Source: Megamerina dolium
Taxonomy: Eukaryota; Arthropoda; Insecta; Diptera; Megamerinidae
Assembly (NCBI GenBank): GCA_963854835.1
Contig: OY978525.1
Span: 112,516,018-112,580,017 of the forward strand
Direction of reading: 5' to 3'
Length of the DNA stretch: 64,000 nt
Shown: piece by piece, positions 36,701 to 46,581 of the stretch
Layout of the letters: each line of letters begins with the position of its first letter
Numbering within the stretch: the first letter of the stretch is position 1
Notes under the pieces: generated by a model
The model's input: only the letters and a program-made list of their open reading frames with translations
What the model was told of the DNA's origin: nothing
Databases searched by the model: none
Translations under genes and position numbers: made by a program

Positions 36701-37221
36701 GGCAAACATACTAAAAAAACACAATGATACAACGCGAAGTAAAAAAGGAAAATAAATAATAATATATTTCAAATTAAAAGAAAGCTAAACTCACCCTGTA
36801 TAACTATTTATATGAAAAGTACAATAAATATTCTAACCTTTGATTAATGATGAGCTTAATTAGGAACAACAACTAATAAAACGATGAAATATGAATAAAA
36901 ATTAAAACGTTATGAACATTTTTGTTAACAAATATATTTTTATATTGTACATACTCGCATGTAGTATGTATAACTTATGAAACTAAAATATAGTGTGTAT
37001 GTGTGTGTGTGTGTGTGTAATATACTATTAAACCAATGTATATATTTAATAAAAAATATATATAAACACGCTATAGCATTCATACAGAAAATGACAAAAG
37101 AAGAAACTAACTTATTGATTAGCTCGGTATAAAATGATTCACAATACTTTTCAAGTGTAAATAGTAAATGCTTGACTGTGGCTAATAGAGCTAAATGCGA
37201 TGAGAATATTTCAAGTGTTTT
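36701..37221. other. AT-rich spacer
   Basis: Contains (GT)n near 36994-37018. No gene. Confidence 0.3.
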
Positions 37222-38442
37222 TATACCCTGCATAATGCAATATGCATGGTATATTCATTTCGGTCAGATGTTTGTGTCCACTTGAAGGAATCTCCGGAGA
37301 TATAGACATAGATATATATTCGTGATCAGCGTCGATTAAGTTTTCGATTTAACGATGTCCGTCCGTCCGTCCGTCCGTCCGTCCGTCCGTCTGTCTGTCA
37401 CCTGGCTGGTTCGCACGATAACTTGAGTAAATATTGAGCTATTTCGATGAAATTTGGCACAAGTAACCTATGATCCAAGGGCACGGAGGGGATTGATATT
37501 GGGCATGATCGGTTAATAGCCACGCCCACATCAAGCATTCAAAGCGGCTAACCTCGGAATTTTCAAAATCATTAACTTGCTATAACTCACATAATATACC
37601 ACTTGGGTCAACAATATTTGGCACATAGAGTTATATTATACTACTATATAACCTCGCCAAAAGTGAGTGAGCCACGCATACTTTTTGGCGTAGCTCTCAT
37701 ACAAAGTGTCTGTACTTCTTTTAAATTGAAACAGCTGTAACTTCTACAATCTTCTGTCCAGAATAACCATAATTGACCCTTAGATTAATATGGTAGTCGA
37801 AAATAATATGGCAGAAAATCAGTGTGCCACGCCCACTCTTTCTTGGGGCTTCCATACAAAGTTGCGGAAATTAAACAAAAATTTTAACCGCCATAACTTA
37901 CAAACCATTTAGCGTAGGACAACGAGATTTAAGGTATGGATTAGTATTGTACGAGCAACTAGGCTCACAGGAAATGGGCGCACCACGCCCACTGTTTATG
38001 GTAGCCCCCATACAAATTTTAAATTGAAACAGCTGTAACGTCGGCAATCTTCTGTCTAGAATAACCATAATTGACACTTAGATTAATATGGTAGTAATCT
38101 GGCAAAAAATCAACATGTCACACCCACTTATTAATGAGGCCACCGCTATAACTTACGAACTATTCAACGTAGTACAAACAAATTTAAAGTGTGGATTATT
38201 ATTGAAAAATTAATTGGATTTACAAGAAAGAGGTAAGCCACGCCAACTTTTTATATAGCTCAAACACTAAGTCTCTGAATTATCTTAAAAACCTCCTTTA
38301 AATTATCCCTTTTAGAACTCTCATAACATACAAAGTACTTCATCAAAGTCAACCATATTTCGGGTGTAAATTAGTAGTATATGCAAAAATTGTTTTTCAA
38401 AAAGTGGAAATAAAAGAAAAAGAAGGATATTCGTGTAAACTT

Positions 38443-38477
<35 letters not shown>

Positions 38478-38539
38478 ATCTACATATGCAGGGTATAATT
38501 TGGTCGGCAACAGCCGACTGTAAGGAGATTTTTTTTTTA
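37222..38539 (+). mobile_element. Family R repeat, copy D
   Basis: Starts TATACCCTGCATAATGCA, has a (TCCG)n tract at about 37359-37391, five internal units with CCACGCCCAC-like motifs, an (AT)n expansion near 38443-38480 and the usual end TGTAAGGAGATTTTT. Stem sequence GTCGGC-AACA-GCCGAC. Confidence 0.88.
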
Positions 38540-38892
38540 TTGAATCTACTTCAAAAAAGCTTAAAATTGCAATAAAAATAAGATAATTTTACCTAATTAA
38601 CAGGTCCACAGAATTAGCAGAATTCAATTGCCCTTATGTTGCTATCAATAATACCAAATCAATCTACATACTAACCGAGAGTGTGTTAGCTGACCACTTG
38701 AGTAGTATAACATATAGTAATTAGGTTAATATGTACGGATGACTCAACACTAGGAACTAAATTAGCTGTGCTAAATTAGTATTAAATAACAATTTAAAGA
38801 AAATACTTAACATTATGTATGATAACATAGTTACATACAAATAAATGGTACTGACTGTTATACATACTCCATTGATATTAATAATATATATA
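38540..38892. other. AT-rich spacer
   Basis: No gene recognised. Confidence 0.3.
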
Positions 38893-39475
38893 TTTTGTAG
38901 TTCCAAAAGTGAACGTAAATAAAACATACTTCTGTTTAGAATTTTCATCAAATTTTTATTTCAATATAATGTTTTGACCTTGCCATTATGTATGAAATAA
39001 AACATCATTCAAACATCTTCCCGCAGACCTCTTCCAGCACTTGATCCTTGAGAGGTAATTTTTGATAACTCTCGGGCACATATCAGGCATAATAACTTGG
39101 CCATAATTTTACGAATGTTTGTTTTCAATGCGTCAAAAGTTTGAGGATTATTCACATAAACACGTTCTTTTGCGTAGTCCCACAAAAAAAAAAAAAAAAA
39201 AAACAATACAACGGTGATAAATCGCATAATCTTGGTGACCAATTCAAATCGCCGAAATGAGAAATTACATTTCCTGGAAATTTCTCTTACAATTAAGCCG
39301 CAATGGGTTGTATTGTGTGAGTCGTGACACTGTCTTGTTGGAACCACATTTCCTTTAGGTCCATATTTCCAATTTTATGCGAGAAAAAAATCGTTAATTA
39401 TTTATCTATAGTGATGAAAATGGATGGTTTGAGTCACACCTTCGTCATTTTCAAAAAAGCATAGACCAAAGCTCA

Positions 39476-39836
39476 GTGCCGTAGCTTAGTGGTGACTTGA
39501 ATCACCGGCTAAAGCATAAATTTAATATCGAAAAGATTTTTCTTTCGAACGGTACCCACCAGTCGGCAAGTAATTGGCAATTCTGCCGGCAGTAACAATT
39601 TGTCATGGAAAAGCTTCTAAAAAGAACTCTGTGACAAGGCTCAGAAAAAGTGATGTCACAGGGGTTCTGCCATTCGGAACCAGCAAAATTAAGTAGGTCT
39701 CTTCGAATACTGTTTAGAAATTTACTGTTTACAAATTTGATACGCACAACATTACTGGAAGAGAAGCACGGCCAAAGAGCCCTTTGGGGGTTCCACATAT
39801 TCGATTTTTTTTTTTTTTATATATTTTTTAATGAGC
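39476..39836 (+). mobile_element. tRNA-derived SINE (family S), copy inside the mariner remnant
   Basis: Head GCCGTAGCTTAGTGG with the rest of the tRNA-like part shortened; then the family body TATCGAAAAGATTTTTCTTTC, CTCTGTGACAAGGCTCAG and GAACCAGCAAAATTAAGTAG, and a T/A-rich tail near 39810-39836. Compare the complete copy at 57530-57909. Confidence 0.8.
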
Positions 39837-39895
39837 CAATCACAACACCAGAGTAAACGGAGACTTTTTGTGGTTTATAATGGTGCCTCAGCAGT

Positions 39896-40391
39896 CACTC
39901 TTGGGTTTTCACTGCACCATATTTGACAATTCTTCTTATTAACATATCCACCGAATGAAAAATGAGCCGTTGGGTATCGAGAAAAAAGCGAACATGTACG
40001 AAAATGTGGAAAAAAAAATTGTGTCCCATATAAAAATTGCACCATTTTAATGTACATGTAGTATGCCTTCCTACGAAAGATCTTCCACAAACAGCAAATA
40101 CTATTTTGCGAGACAGCTTTACTATCATGCGACTATTTCATGCCACTCTTGGGTTTTCACTGCACCATATTTGACAATTCTTCTTATTAACATATCCACC
40201 GAATGAAAAATGAGCCGTTGGGTATCGAGAAAAAAGCGAACATGTACGAAAATGTGGAAAAAAAAATTGTGTCCCATATAAAAATTGCACCATTTTAATG
40301 TACATGTAGTATGCCTTCCTACGAAAGATCTTCCACAAACAGCAAATACTATTTTGCGAGACAGCTTTACTATCATGCGACTATTTCATGC
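39896..40391. repeat. Exact 248-bp tandem duplication
   Basis: 39896-40143 is repeated at 40144-40391 with no difference that I can find. The duplicated block includes the mariner motif HFSFGGYVNKKNCQ on the minus strand. The surrounding mariner is heavily decayed, so the duplication is recent or an assembly artefact. Confidence 0.9.
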
Positions 40392-40504
40392 CACATATAC
40401 CGAAACATCATAATTTAACGTATTGTGAACTTTTTGAATCTGACTATTAATACAAGGATGTACGACATATCCAGACAATAATGTCTATATTGTCTTTAAT
40501 TAAG

Positions 40505-40782
40505 AATTGAATCAGTTCAAGTGGATGTAGTATAGCACAAATAGCGCGAGCGGAAAAACTTAGCTTAACATTGCACGAAATGTGTAAATAGCCCTTGTCA
40601 ATGGTAAACTGTTTTACCTTGTACATACTTACATACATATACTTATCGTGTTTGACAAAACGATGAACATGATTTTACCGTGTTCGAAACAAGACACATA
40701 CATATCTTGTCGCCACAAAATATTTTTGCCGTATATTCACACAGTTCAATCGTCACAGTTCGGTGACATACTATCAGTTGCA
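40505..40782 (+). promoter_or_regulatory. Conserved upstream block of IR gene 1
   Basis: AATGTGTAAATAGCCCTTGT (from 40579) lies about 205 bp before the start codon. Its counterparts are at 46385 (about 198 bp) and 51497 (about 190 bp) upstream of IR genes 2 and 3. Similarity continues through TATCGTGTTT, CACATAC or CACACAT blocks and CAGTTCAATCG to the ATG, and weakly up to about 280 bp upstream. It probably includes the promoter and 5' UTR. The alternative is simply recent duplication. Confidence 0.5.
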
Positions 40783-42621
40783 ATGTGGAGACTCTGGCAT
40801 ATATTTATCAATATACTCGTAGCTGTATTACAACTTTGTGCTACTGAAGCGACTAGGCTTGGTATAAGGGACTTTGAATTTCAATCAATGGATAATGCAA
40901 CAATTAACATCGCTAAGTTAATAATGAATATAAAAGTGGAACGTGATTTTCAGACTATGATCATTTTTGGTAGCAGAAGCAGACATGTCTTTCCGAACTT
41001 ACACAATGCAGTACCATTGCCAATGCTGCTCATTGATGAGAATCTCTTGTTTATGTGCAAACGAACACAATTCGCAGAAGATCTCATATTCACTTCAATG
41101 GCTCACTTCGAGTCAATAGATAAATTGAAAATATTAGGTAATCTTCGAAACAACCGACATATAATCCATATGGAAACCGATGATATCTCAAATTCAAGCA
41201 AACAATTGCAAATGCTTTGTAAAAATTTATTTCTCCTTGAAATTTACAATGCGTTGATAATATTAAAAGATTTTGGCAGTAGCAATACATTCTATTTGTG
41301 CTACAAATACAGCAGCAATCAATATAAAACGAAATCTCTTAACGCTACAACGGATTCAATTTACGAAAACCACTTTCTCAATATGCATGGTGAAACGATA
41401 ATAACACAACCAGGTCACATCGTACCACATATTATGTTTTTTCGGGACAATAATGGCGAATTGGTACTTGGAGGTTACTTGGGAAAGCTGCTCGTAACTT
41501 TCGCTAAGCAACATAATGCCACACTAAAATATAAATATCAACCTACGGCAGATGATGATGTCATACAAGTTAAAAGATTGGTGCAGGCAACACAAAATGG
41601 TTCACTGGATATAGCCGGAGTCTTGGTATCAAGTATAAATATTGACAATTTCGACTACTTTACATATCCGTACGATTTAATCAGCTTTTGTCTGATGATA
41701 CCGGAGCCGAAACCAATACCCTACAAATATACATTCATTATCATCATAAAACCACCTGTAATAATGGTGATAATATTGTTATTCTTCATATTTTCCATAC
41801 TACTCACATATGCTCTATATGGAAGTGCTAACAAATTGAATATGCTGAATGTGCTATTAAATGACAAGGCCATACGTGGTCTACTTAGTCAGAGTTTCAA
41901 TTTAAAACTCAATATTAGTCGCAAAGTTAAATTCATCCTTATTCTCCTGTTCTATTTTAGCCTATTGGTCAATACAATGTATCAGGCATTTTTGCAATCC
42001 TTCCTAACGCATCCACCTTTGCAGAGGAGAGTTGAACAACCAGATGATATCGAACGTAGTGGTTTGAAAATCCTAATTACAACAAGTATGTTCAAGCAAA
42101 TAGCACAGGTGCCACATACTCGAATAAAAAAATATGCTCATTTATTCAAAACGTTGCATAATTATACGGAGGTAATGAAAATACAATTTTCAATGAATTC
42201 TAACTACATTTATCCAGTCACTAGTACACTTTGGTTGACATTTAATGAGCAGCAAAACGTAATTGGTGAACGTCGGTTTTTTTACTCGAATATCTGCTTA
42301 AGACAATTTATGCATCATTGCATACCAATTCGTCCGGAATTGCCGTATCGTGAATTATTCGAAGATCACATCCTACGGATTCGTGAATCTGGTATTTTAC
42401 AAATGTGGATTTCATACAACATATACGATATGGTCCGTTTGAAATATATTGAATTTGATGATTTCGAAAGGCTTAAGAACAATTTTTGTCGGTCACTTAA
42501 TTTGGATGACCTATATTTTATTTGGTTAATTTATTGTGTATGTATTGGTATTTGTTTGTTTGGATATGCCTTCGAACTGGCAAAATGGCGCTGGAGTCAA
42601 AGGCACAAGAAAGGGCATTAA
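40783..42621 (+). CDS. Divergent ionotropic receptor (IR gene 1)
   Basis: Ligand-gated cation channel subunit of the insect chemosensory IR family, in the dendrite or cell membrane of a sensory neuron. I start at ATG 40783 because MWRLWHIFINILVAVLQLCATEA is a good signal peptide and both paralogues start there; an upstream in-frame ATG at 40648 is rejected. 612 residues, single exon. The S1 ligand-binding half holds GELVLGGYLGKLLVT (residues about 223-240). M1 lies at about 322-345 (VIMVIILLFFIFSILLTYAL). The pore and M3 are at about 370-410, with NTMYQAFLQSFLTHPP in place of the iGluR SYTANLAAF motif. S2 carries FEDHILRIRESGILQMW. M4 is at about 577-600 (GICLFGYAFELA). Resembles the Ir52/Ir60-type clade of taste IRs, but no one-to-one name is possible. 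An AATAAA follows at 42662. Confidence 0.88.
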   Translation: MWRLWHIFINILVAVLQLCATEATRLGIRDFEFQSMDNATINIAKLIMNIKVERDFQTMIIFGSRSRHVFPNLHNAVPLPMLLIDENLLFMCKRTQFAEDLIFTSMAHFESIDKLKILGNLRNNRHIIHMETDDISNSSKQLQMLCKNLFLLEIYNALIILKDFGSSNTFYLCYKYSSNQYKTKSLNATTDSIYENHFLNMHGETIITQPGHIVPHIMFFRDNNGELVLGGYLGKLLVTFAKQHNATLKYKYQPTADDDVIQVKRLVQATQNGSLDIAGVLVSSINIDNFDYFTYPYDLISFCLMIPEPKPIPYKYTFIIIIKPPVIMVIILLFFIFSILLTYALYGSANKLNMLNVLLNDKAIRGLLSQSFNLKLNISRKVKFILILLFYFSLLVNTMYQAFLQSFLTHPPLQRRVEQPDDIERSGLKILITTSMFKQIAQVPHTRIKKYAHLFKTLHNYTEVMKIQFSMNSNYIYPVTSTLWLTFNEQQNVIGERRFFYSNICLRQFMHHCIPIRPELPYRELFEDHILRIRESGILQMWISYNIYDMVRLKYIEFDDFERLKNNFCRSLNLDDLYFIWLIYCVCIGICLFGYAFELAKWRWSQRHKKGH

Positions 42622-42661
42622 GTTAAAAATATTTGATAATCTAAGATGAAAATGAAAATAT

Positions 42662-42667
42662 AATAAA
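42662..42667 (+). terminator. Poly(A) signal of IR gene 1
   Basis: AATAAA 41 bp after the stop codon; equivalents lie downstream of IR genes 2 (48485) and 3 (53563). Confidence 0.5.
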
Positions 42668-43445
42668 TGAAAATGAAATAAGTTCGTTTACTTTCAAACG
42701 ATTTCGGTTGACATTAACTGGTGGAATATGATTTTCGGCGTTGGCTAACTAATCAATGCTATCAATTTTAGATTGGATATGGAGAGAGCTGGAAACTAAT
42801 TCCATTGAAAGACTTCAATCATGCTGTTGATTCCATTTTTATTATCATTTTGTCATTGCCCGCATACAGTAAACACTCCATGTGCCGAATGGTAGCACTA
42901 TTCATCCATATGTTAAGTTTTATTGCACAGTGAACCTTCCATGGCACCTGGGTCTATGTCCCGGAATGACTCGAAACTCTATTTCGTCCAATGGCTATCG
43001 AAATCCATAGCAATCAGAGTCATTTGTATGGCAAGTACACTGTTTTTTCTCTCATGGAATATTGTTTTCCGACATCCCTGCTCCAGATATTATTGATACG
43101 TGCCAGAATCGAACTTAACGTTAGTCCGCAAGTGTGGACTATGCAGCCTTATGTACAACTTGTAAAGGCTAGTGCCATTTAAGAGCATATTCAGGCTGTT
43201 ACAACAATTATACGCAGCAAACGCCAGCCCAGCGCACACCACACAACATCATCGTTGCTAGGATCCAGAAGACGAAGAATCTGTCTATGCGCTCTAGATT
43301 GACACATCAAGGCGACTATAAAATCATTAGACATGATCATTTTTCAATTGGATAAAATAGAATACAATTTCAATGTAATATCAAATAAATGTTGATCCCA
43401 ATTGGAAACGGCTAAAGCGTGTCGCACAGGGGTCTAAGTTCAGAT
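42668..43445. other. Intergenic DNA, probably decayed repeats
   Basis: Less AT-rich than most spacers and with partial open frames (for example 42991-43182), but I recognise no domain. AACCTTCCATGGC near 42932 resembles the LINE target at 35720, probably by chance. Confidence 0.3.
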
Positions 43446-43900
43446 TCCTTATCCGTCTCCAGGTAGGTAGGTAGGTAGAATGGCTGCGACCCTGGTCGCT
43501 CAAGTAGCAAATAGAATGCCGTTTTGAGCCATAAATCTCGCTAAGACCTACTGAGTGTTGAAGGATATGCTACAACCAGCCGGAGTTGTTTATGAACTGA
43601 AGTATATGGGAGATCTCTATTTTAGATACCTGTCCTAGGTTATCAAAAAAAGGTCTACCTAAGGATGTTAATCGGTTTCTGGATAAGGCCGGGCATTTGC
43701 ACAAGAAATGCTCTACCGTCTCCTTAGCGGTGATGTCGTTGCAGCTTCTGCAGTGGTCGTTGTGCAGGATACCCATTTTCTCCGCATATGCGTCTCCAAC
43801 CGAGACCAAAATTTGCATGTGATATCTTTGACGGTGGTATTACCCATTGAGGCGGTGAAGTTTAAGAACCTGATGTACAAAATGTCTTCCTACATTTAAG
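43446..43900 (-). mobile_element. LINE C-terminal remnant with (CTAC)n tail
   Basis: A minus-strand frame (43570-43818) ends a non-LTR polyprotein: GDAYAEKMGILHNDHCRSC, then TVEHFLCKCPALSRNRL with its Cys/His cluster, and a C-terminus ILQFINNSGWL. The 3' end carries the (TAGG)n tract at 43461-43479, seen as (CTAC)n on the element strand. Only about 450 bp remain, so it is strongly 5'-truncated. Confidence 0.75.
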
Positions 43901-44545
43901 GACCACCCTAATATACATATACCATAGTAACGTAAATTTAATAGAAAACAAAACATACAAAAATGTCAAAATCGATAATTAAAAAGTTAAGTAAAGGTTT
44001 TCCGATAGAAGATATAATTTAGGAAAGTTAAAGGGATTCAATGTAATGCCGGTTGAGATTGTTCCTGAAACCGCCAACACGAATAATTCACTTGAGCCCA
44101 TAGTCTACTGTCGTTGATGAAAAACAAACGACTAGAATTCTAAAAAATATTTTCATCTAATTCCCAAAATCGATACTACTAGCTAAATGAAATTTAACCC
44201 CTGTACGACACCCGTTAATCATATCCAATCGGGACCACAATTAATGTGTGATATCTTCAACCATAGTAGTATCGATTTAGGGTATTAGATGAAAAAAAAG
44301 TTTGTGAAATTTTTCGAGTCCTCATATAAGAATCTAAACTTTGACCCCTGTACGACACCCCTTAACCATCTCCAATCGGGACGAAAATTTATATGTGATA
44401 TCTTTGACTATAGTAGTATCGATTTTGGGAATTAGATAAAAAAAAAAATTGTATGTATACCCATTGAGGGTGTGAGGTCTAAAAAATCTGATGTAAAAAT
44501 GTTCTTCCTACATTTAAGGATCACCCAAGGTGTGCATACGCCATA
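43830..44545. repeat. Repeated non-coding units, 147-bp step, with an inverted fragment
   Basis: CCCCTGTACGACACCC occurs at 44198 and 44345 (147 bp apart), each followed by CCAATCGGGAC, TGTGATATC and TAGTAGTATCGATTT. An inverted copy of the last block lies at 44150-44181. CTTCCTACATTTAAGGA blocks at about 43885 and 44507 bracket the region. It may be a decayed element related to the adjacent LINE 3' end; unassigned. Confidence 0.65.
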
Positions 44546-44613
44546 TACGCACTAAGCGTATGGCGTGTGTCGTGGACACCTTCGAATACTCGAAGTGCTG
44601 TTAGTACCGCGCG

Positions 44614-44708
44614 AAAGAAAAATCTTTTCGATATTAAATTTGTTATGCATCAGCCACAACCTACAGATCAGAAGGCCAACACCCTAACCACTGAGCTACG
44701 GCACGGTT
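44614..44708 (-). mobile_element. SINE family S, head fragment
   Basis: The minus strand reads CCGTAGCTCAGTGGTTAG, GTTGGCCTTCTGATCTGTAG and then ATAACAAATTTAATATCGAA, matching the tRNA-like head and first body segment of the complete copy at 57530. The 3' part is missing. Confidence 0.75.
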
Positions 44709-44739
44709 AATTACACTATATATTTATTTTCTTTTCAAT

Positions 44740-45990
44740 TTGTTTGCGTCACGTCACATCTAGAAAAATCAGCGGAAATAAAAAAACGTTTAGCGGAAAT
44801 AAAAATTCTCTAAGCGAAATTTTGAAACCACTAGGAAAAAATTAAAAATCGCAAAACAAAAATCTAAATTCACCAAGCGAAAATCAAAATTCGCTTAGCG
44901 AAAATTAAAAAACGCTAAGCGAAAATAAAAAAAAAACAAAAAAACGCTAAACGAAAATCAAAAATTTCAATATATATAAATAGAAGTGGGTGATTTGAAA
45001 CTGTACACAAACTCTTAAGGTTTGGGTATCCTAAAACCACCACCGAAATATTTGCTAGGTGAATTCATACAAGGTGGTGTTAATAGCTAATTTGGGGTTT
45101 TTAAAAAGTTTTACTTCTATCAAGGGTACGCTGTTACACGCGCAAAATTTTTTGTTTTGAGTTTTTTGATATTCGCGTAGCGGTTTTTGATTTTCACTTA
45201 ACGAATTTTAATTTTCGTTTAACGTTTTTTAGTTTTCTGTTAGCGTTTTATCGATATAGCTAATCGATTTTTAATTTACTCTTGATATTTTTGAAATTTT
45301 TAGGGTTTTAAATTTTCACTTAGCGTTTTTTAATATTCGCATAGCGCTTTTCGATTTTCCCTTAGCGGCTTTAAATTTTCGCTTAGCGTTTTTTAATATT
45401 CCTTTAGCGTTTTTCAATTTACTAAGCGAATTTTGATTTTTGTTTTGCGATTTTTGATTTTGGCTTAGCGGTTGAAAATTTGCGCTTGCCGGTTTTTAGT
45501 TTTCGCTTAATGTTTTTTAATATACTCTTAGCGGTTTTTTTTTCGGTTAGCGTTTTTTAATTTCCGCCTAGCATTCTTTTTGTTTTCGCTTTGCAAATTT
45601 TCATTTTCGCTAAGCGTGTCTTATTTTTCGCTTAGCGTTTATTAGATTTCGCTTAGCGAATTGTGATTTTCGCTTAATTAACTTTGATTTTGGTTTTGTT
45701 TTTCTTTTTTATTTTCACTTAGCGGTTTCAAATTTTCGCTTAGCGATTTTTCGTTTTCATTTAGCGTTTTTTAATATAAGCGCGGTTTTTAATTTTCTAT
45801 TAGCGTTTTTTAATTTTCGGTTAGTGGTTTTTAATTTTCGCTTTGCCTTTTTTTAATATTCGCTTAGCGGATGTATATTTTCGCTTAGCATTTTTTAATA
45901 TTCGCTTAGCGTTTTTTTAATTTTCCCTAACGTTTTTTAATTTTCACTTGGCGAATTTTGATTTTCGCTTGGTGAGTTAAATTGAAGTAA
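44740..45990. repeat. Foldback-like array of ~20-bp units switching orientation about a ~200-bp spacer
   Basis: The consensus unit in the right arm (about 45165-45990, roughly 40 units) is TTTTTAATTTTCGCTTAGCG. In the left arm (about 44765-44960, roughly 9 units) it is the complement, for example CGCTAAGCGAAAATTAAAAA. The spacer 44961-45164 lacks the unit. Each unit holds the near-palindrome CGCTWAGCG. Long inverted repeats of short tandem units are the hallmark of Drosophila FB-type foldback elements. No open frame is seen in the spacer. Confidence 0.8.
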
Positions 45991-46079
45991 ATTTTTCATT
46001 GCTCTCTTTCGTTGTATTCATTCCTCAGCACCACAATAATTTCATTGGTTTGAAGAGCAAACACATATTTTGAAAATGA

Positions 46080-46581
46080 AAGTACCGCGTTGTACTCTTA
46101 TTTAACATGACGCGTCACTCAACTCAATTCATACTCATCACAAAGTCTACTCGGTGATACGTGATACTGCCACAGTGCTTCAAATAGTAATGGTCATATA
46201 TGCAATTGTACTTTATTCTCTATGAGCCACTACTAAACAGGAAGATATGATTCGAAATCCATTTCTGATACAAACTATATGTTTCACAAATACATAGCAC
46301 ATAGCTCTTAATGCAATCTATCATATGCTTGGCAAATAGCCAAAGCGCATAACTTGGAATATAATTTATCTTTACATTATGTGGAATGTGTAAATAGCTC
46401 TTGTTAATGCAAAATTATTTTATACTGTATGTACTAACACATATCGTGTTTTCCAAAACTATGGACATGCTTTTATCGTGCACAAAACATTCTACACATC
46501 TGGTTGCTACTAAAATTTTCAAAGTATTCAATCAAAGTTAGAGTTCAATCGGTACAGTTCGCTCACATACTACCAGGTGCA
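46080..46581 (+). promoter_or_regulatory. Conserved upstream block of IR gene 2
   Basis: Shares AATGTGTAAATAGCTCTTGT (46385), ATATCGTGTTTTCCAAAAC and CACAAAACATTCTACACATC with IR gene 3. Similarity to the region before IR gene 3 extends to about 500 bp upstream (ACTTTATTCT, GAAATC, CTGATACA blocks), marking the duplication unit. Confidence 0.5.

Larger units (their letters stand above)
38893..40391 (-). mobile_element. Tc1/mariner remnant (relative of the 14.5 kb element) with a SINE insertion and an internal tandem duplication
   Basis: The minus strand shows ARELSKITSQGSSAG-like C-terminal remains (39009-39347), a TTCCAAAAGTGAACG terminus remnant near 38905, and the first-catalytic region HFSFGGYVNKKNCQIWCSEN at 39900-40130. 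The segment with that region is present twice in tandem (248 bp). A SINE occupies about 39476-39836, inside the former transposase. Many stops; inactive. Confidence 0.8.

Noticed and set aside
40648..40782. Upstream in-frame start of IR gene 1
   Set aside because: The extra 45 residues are absent in both paralogues and would bury the signal peptide.
44740..45990. CRISPR-like array of short repeats
   Set aside because: Units are directly adjacent, degenerate and change orientation; there are no unique spacers and the genome is an animal's.
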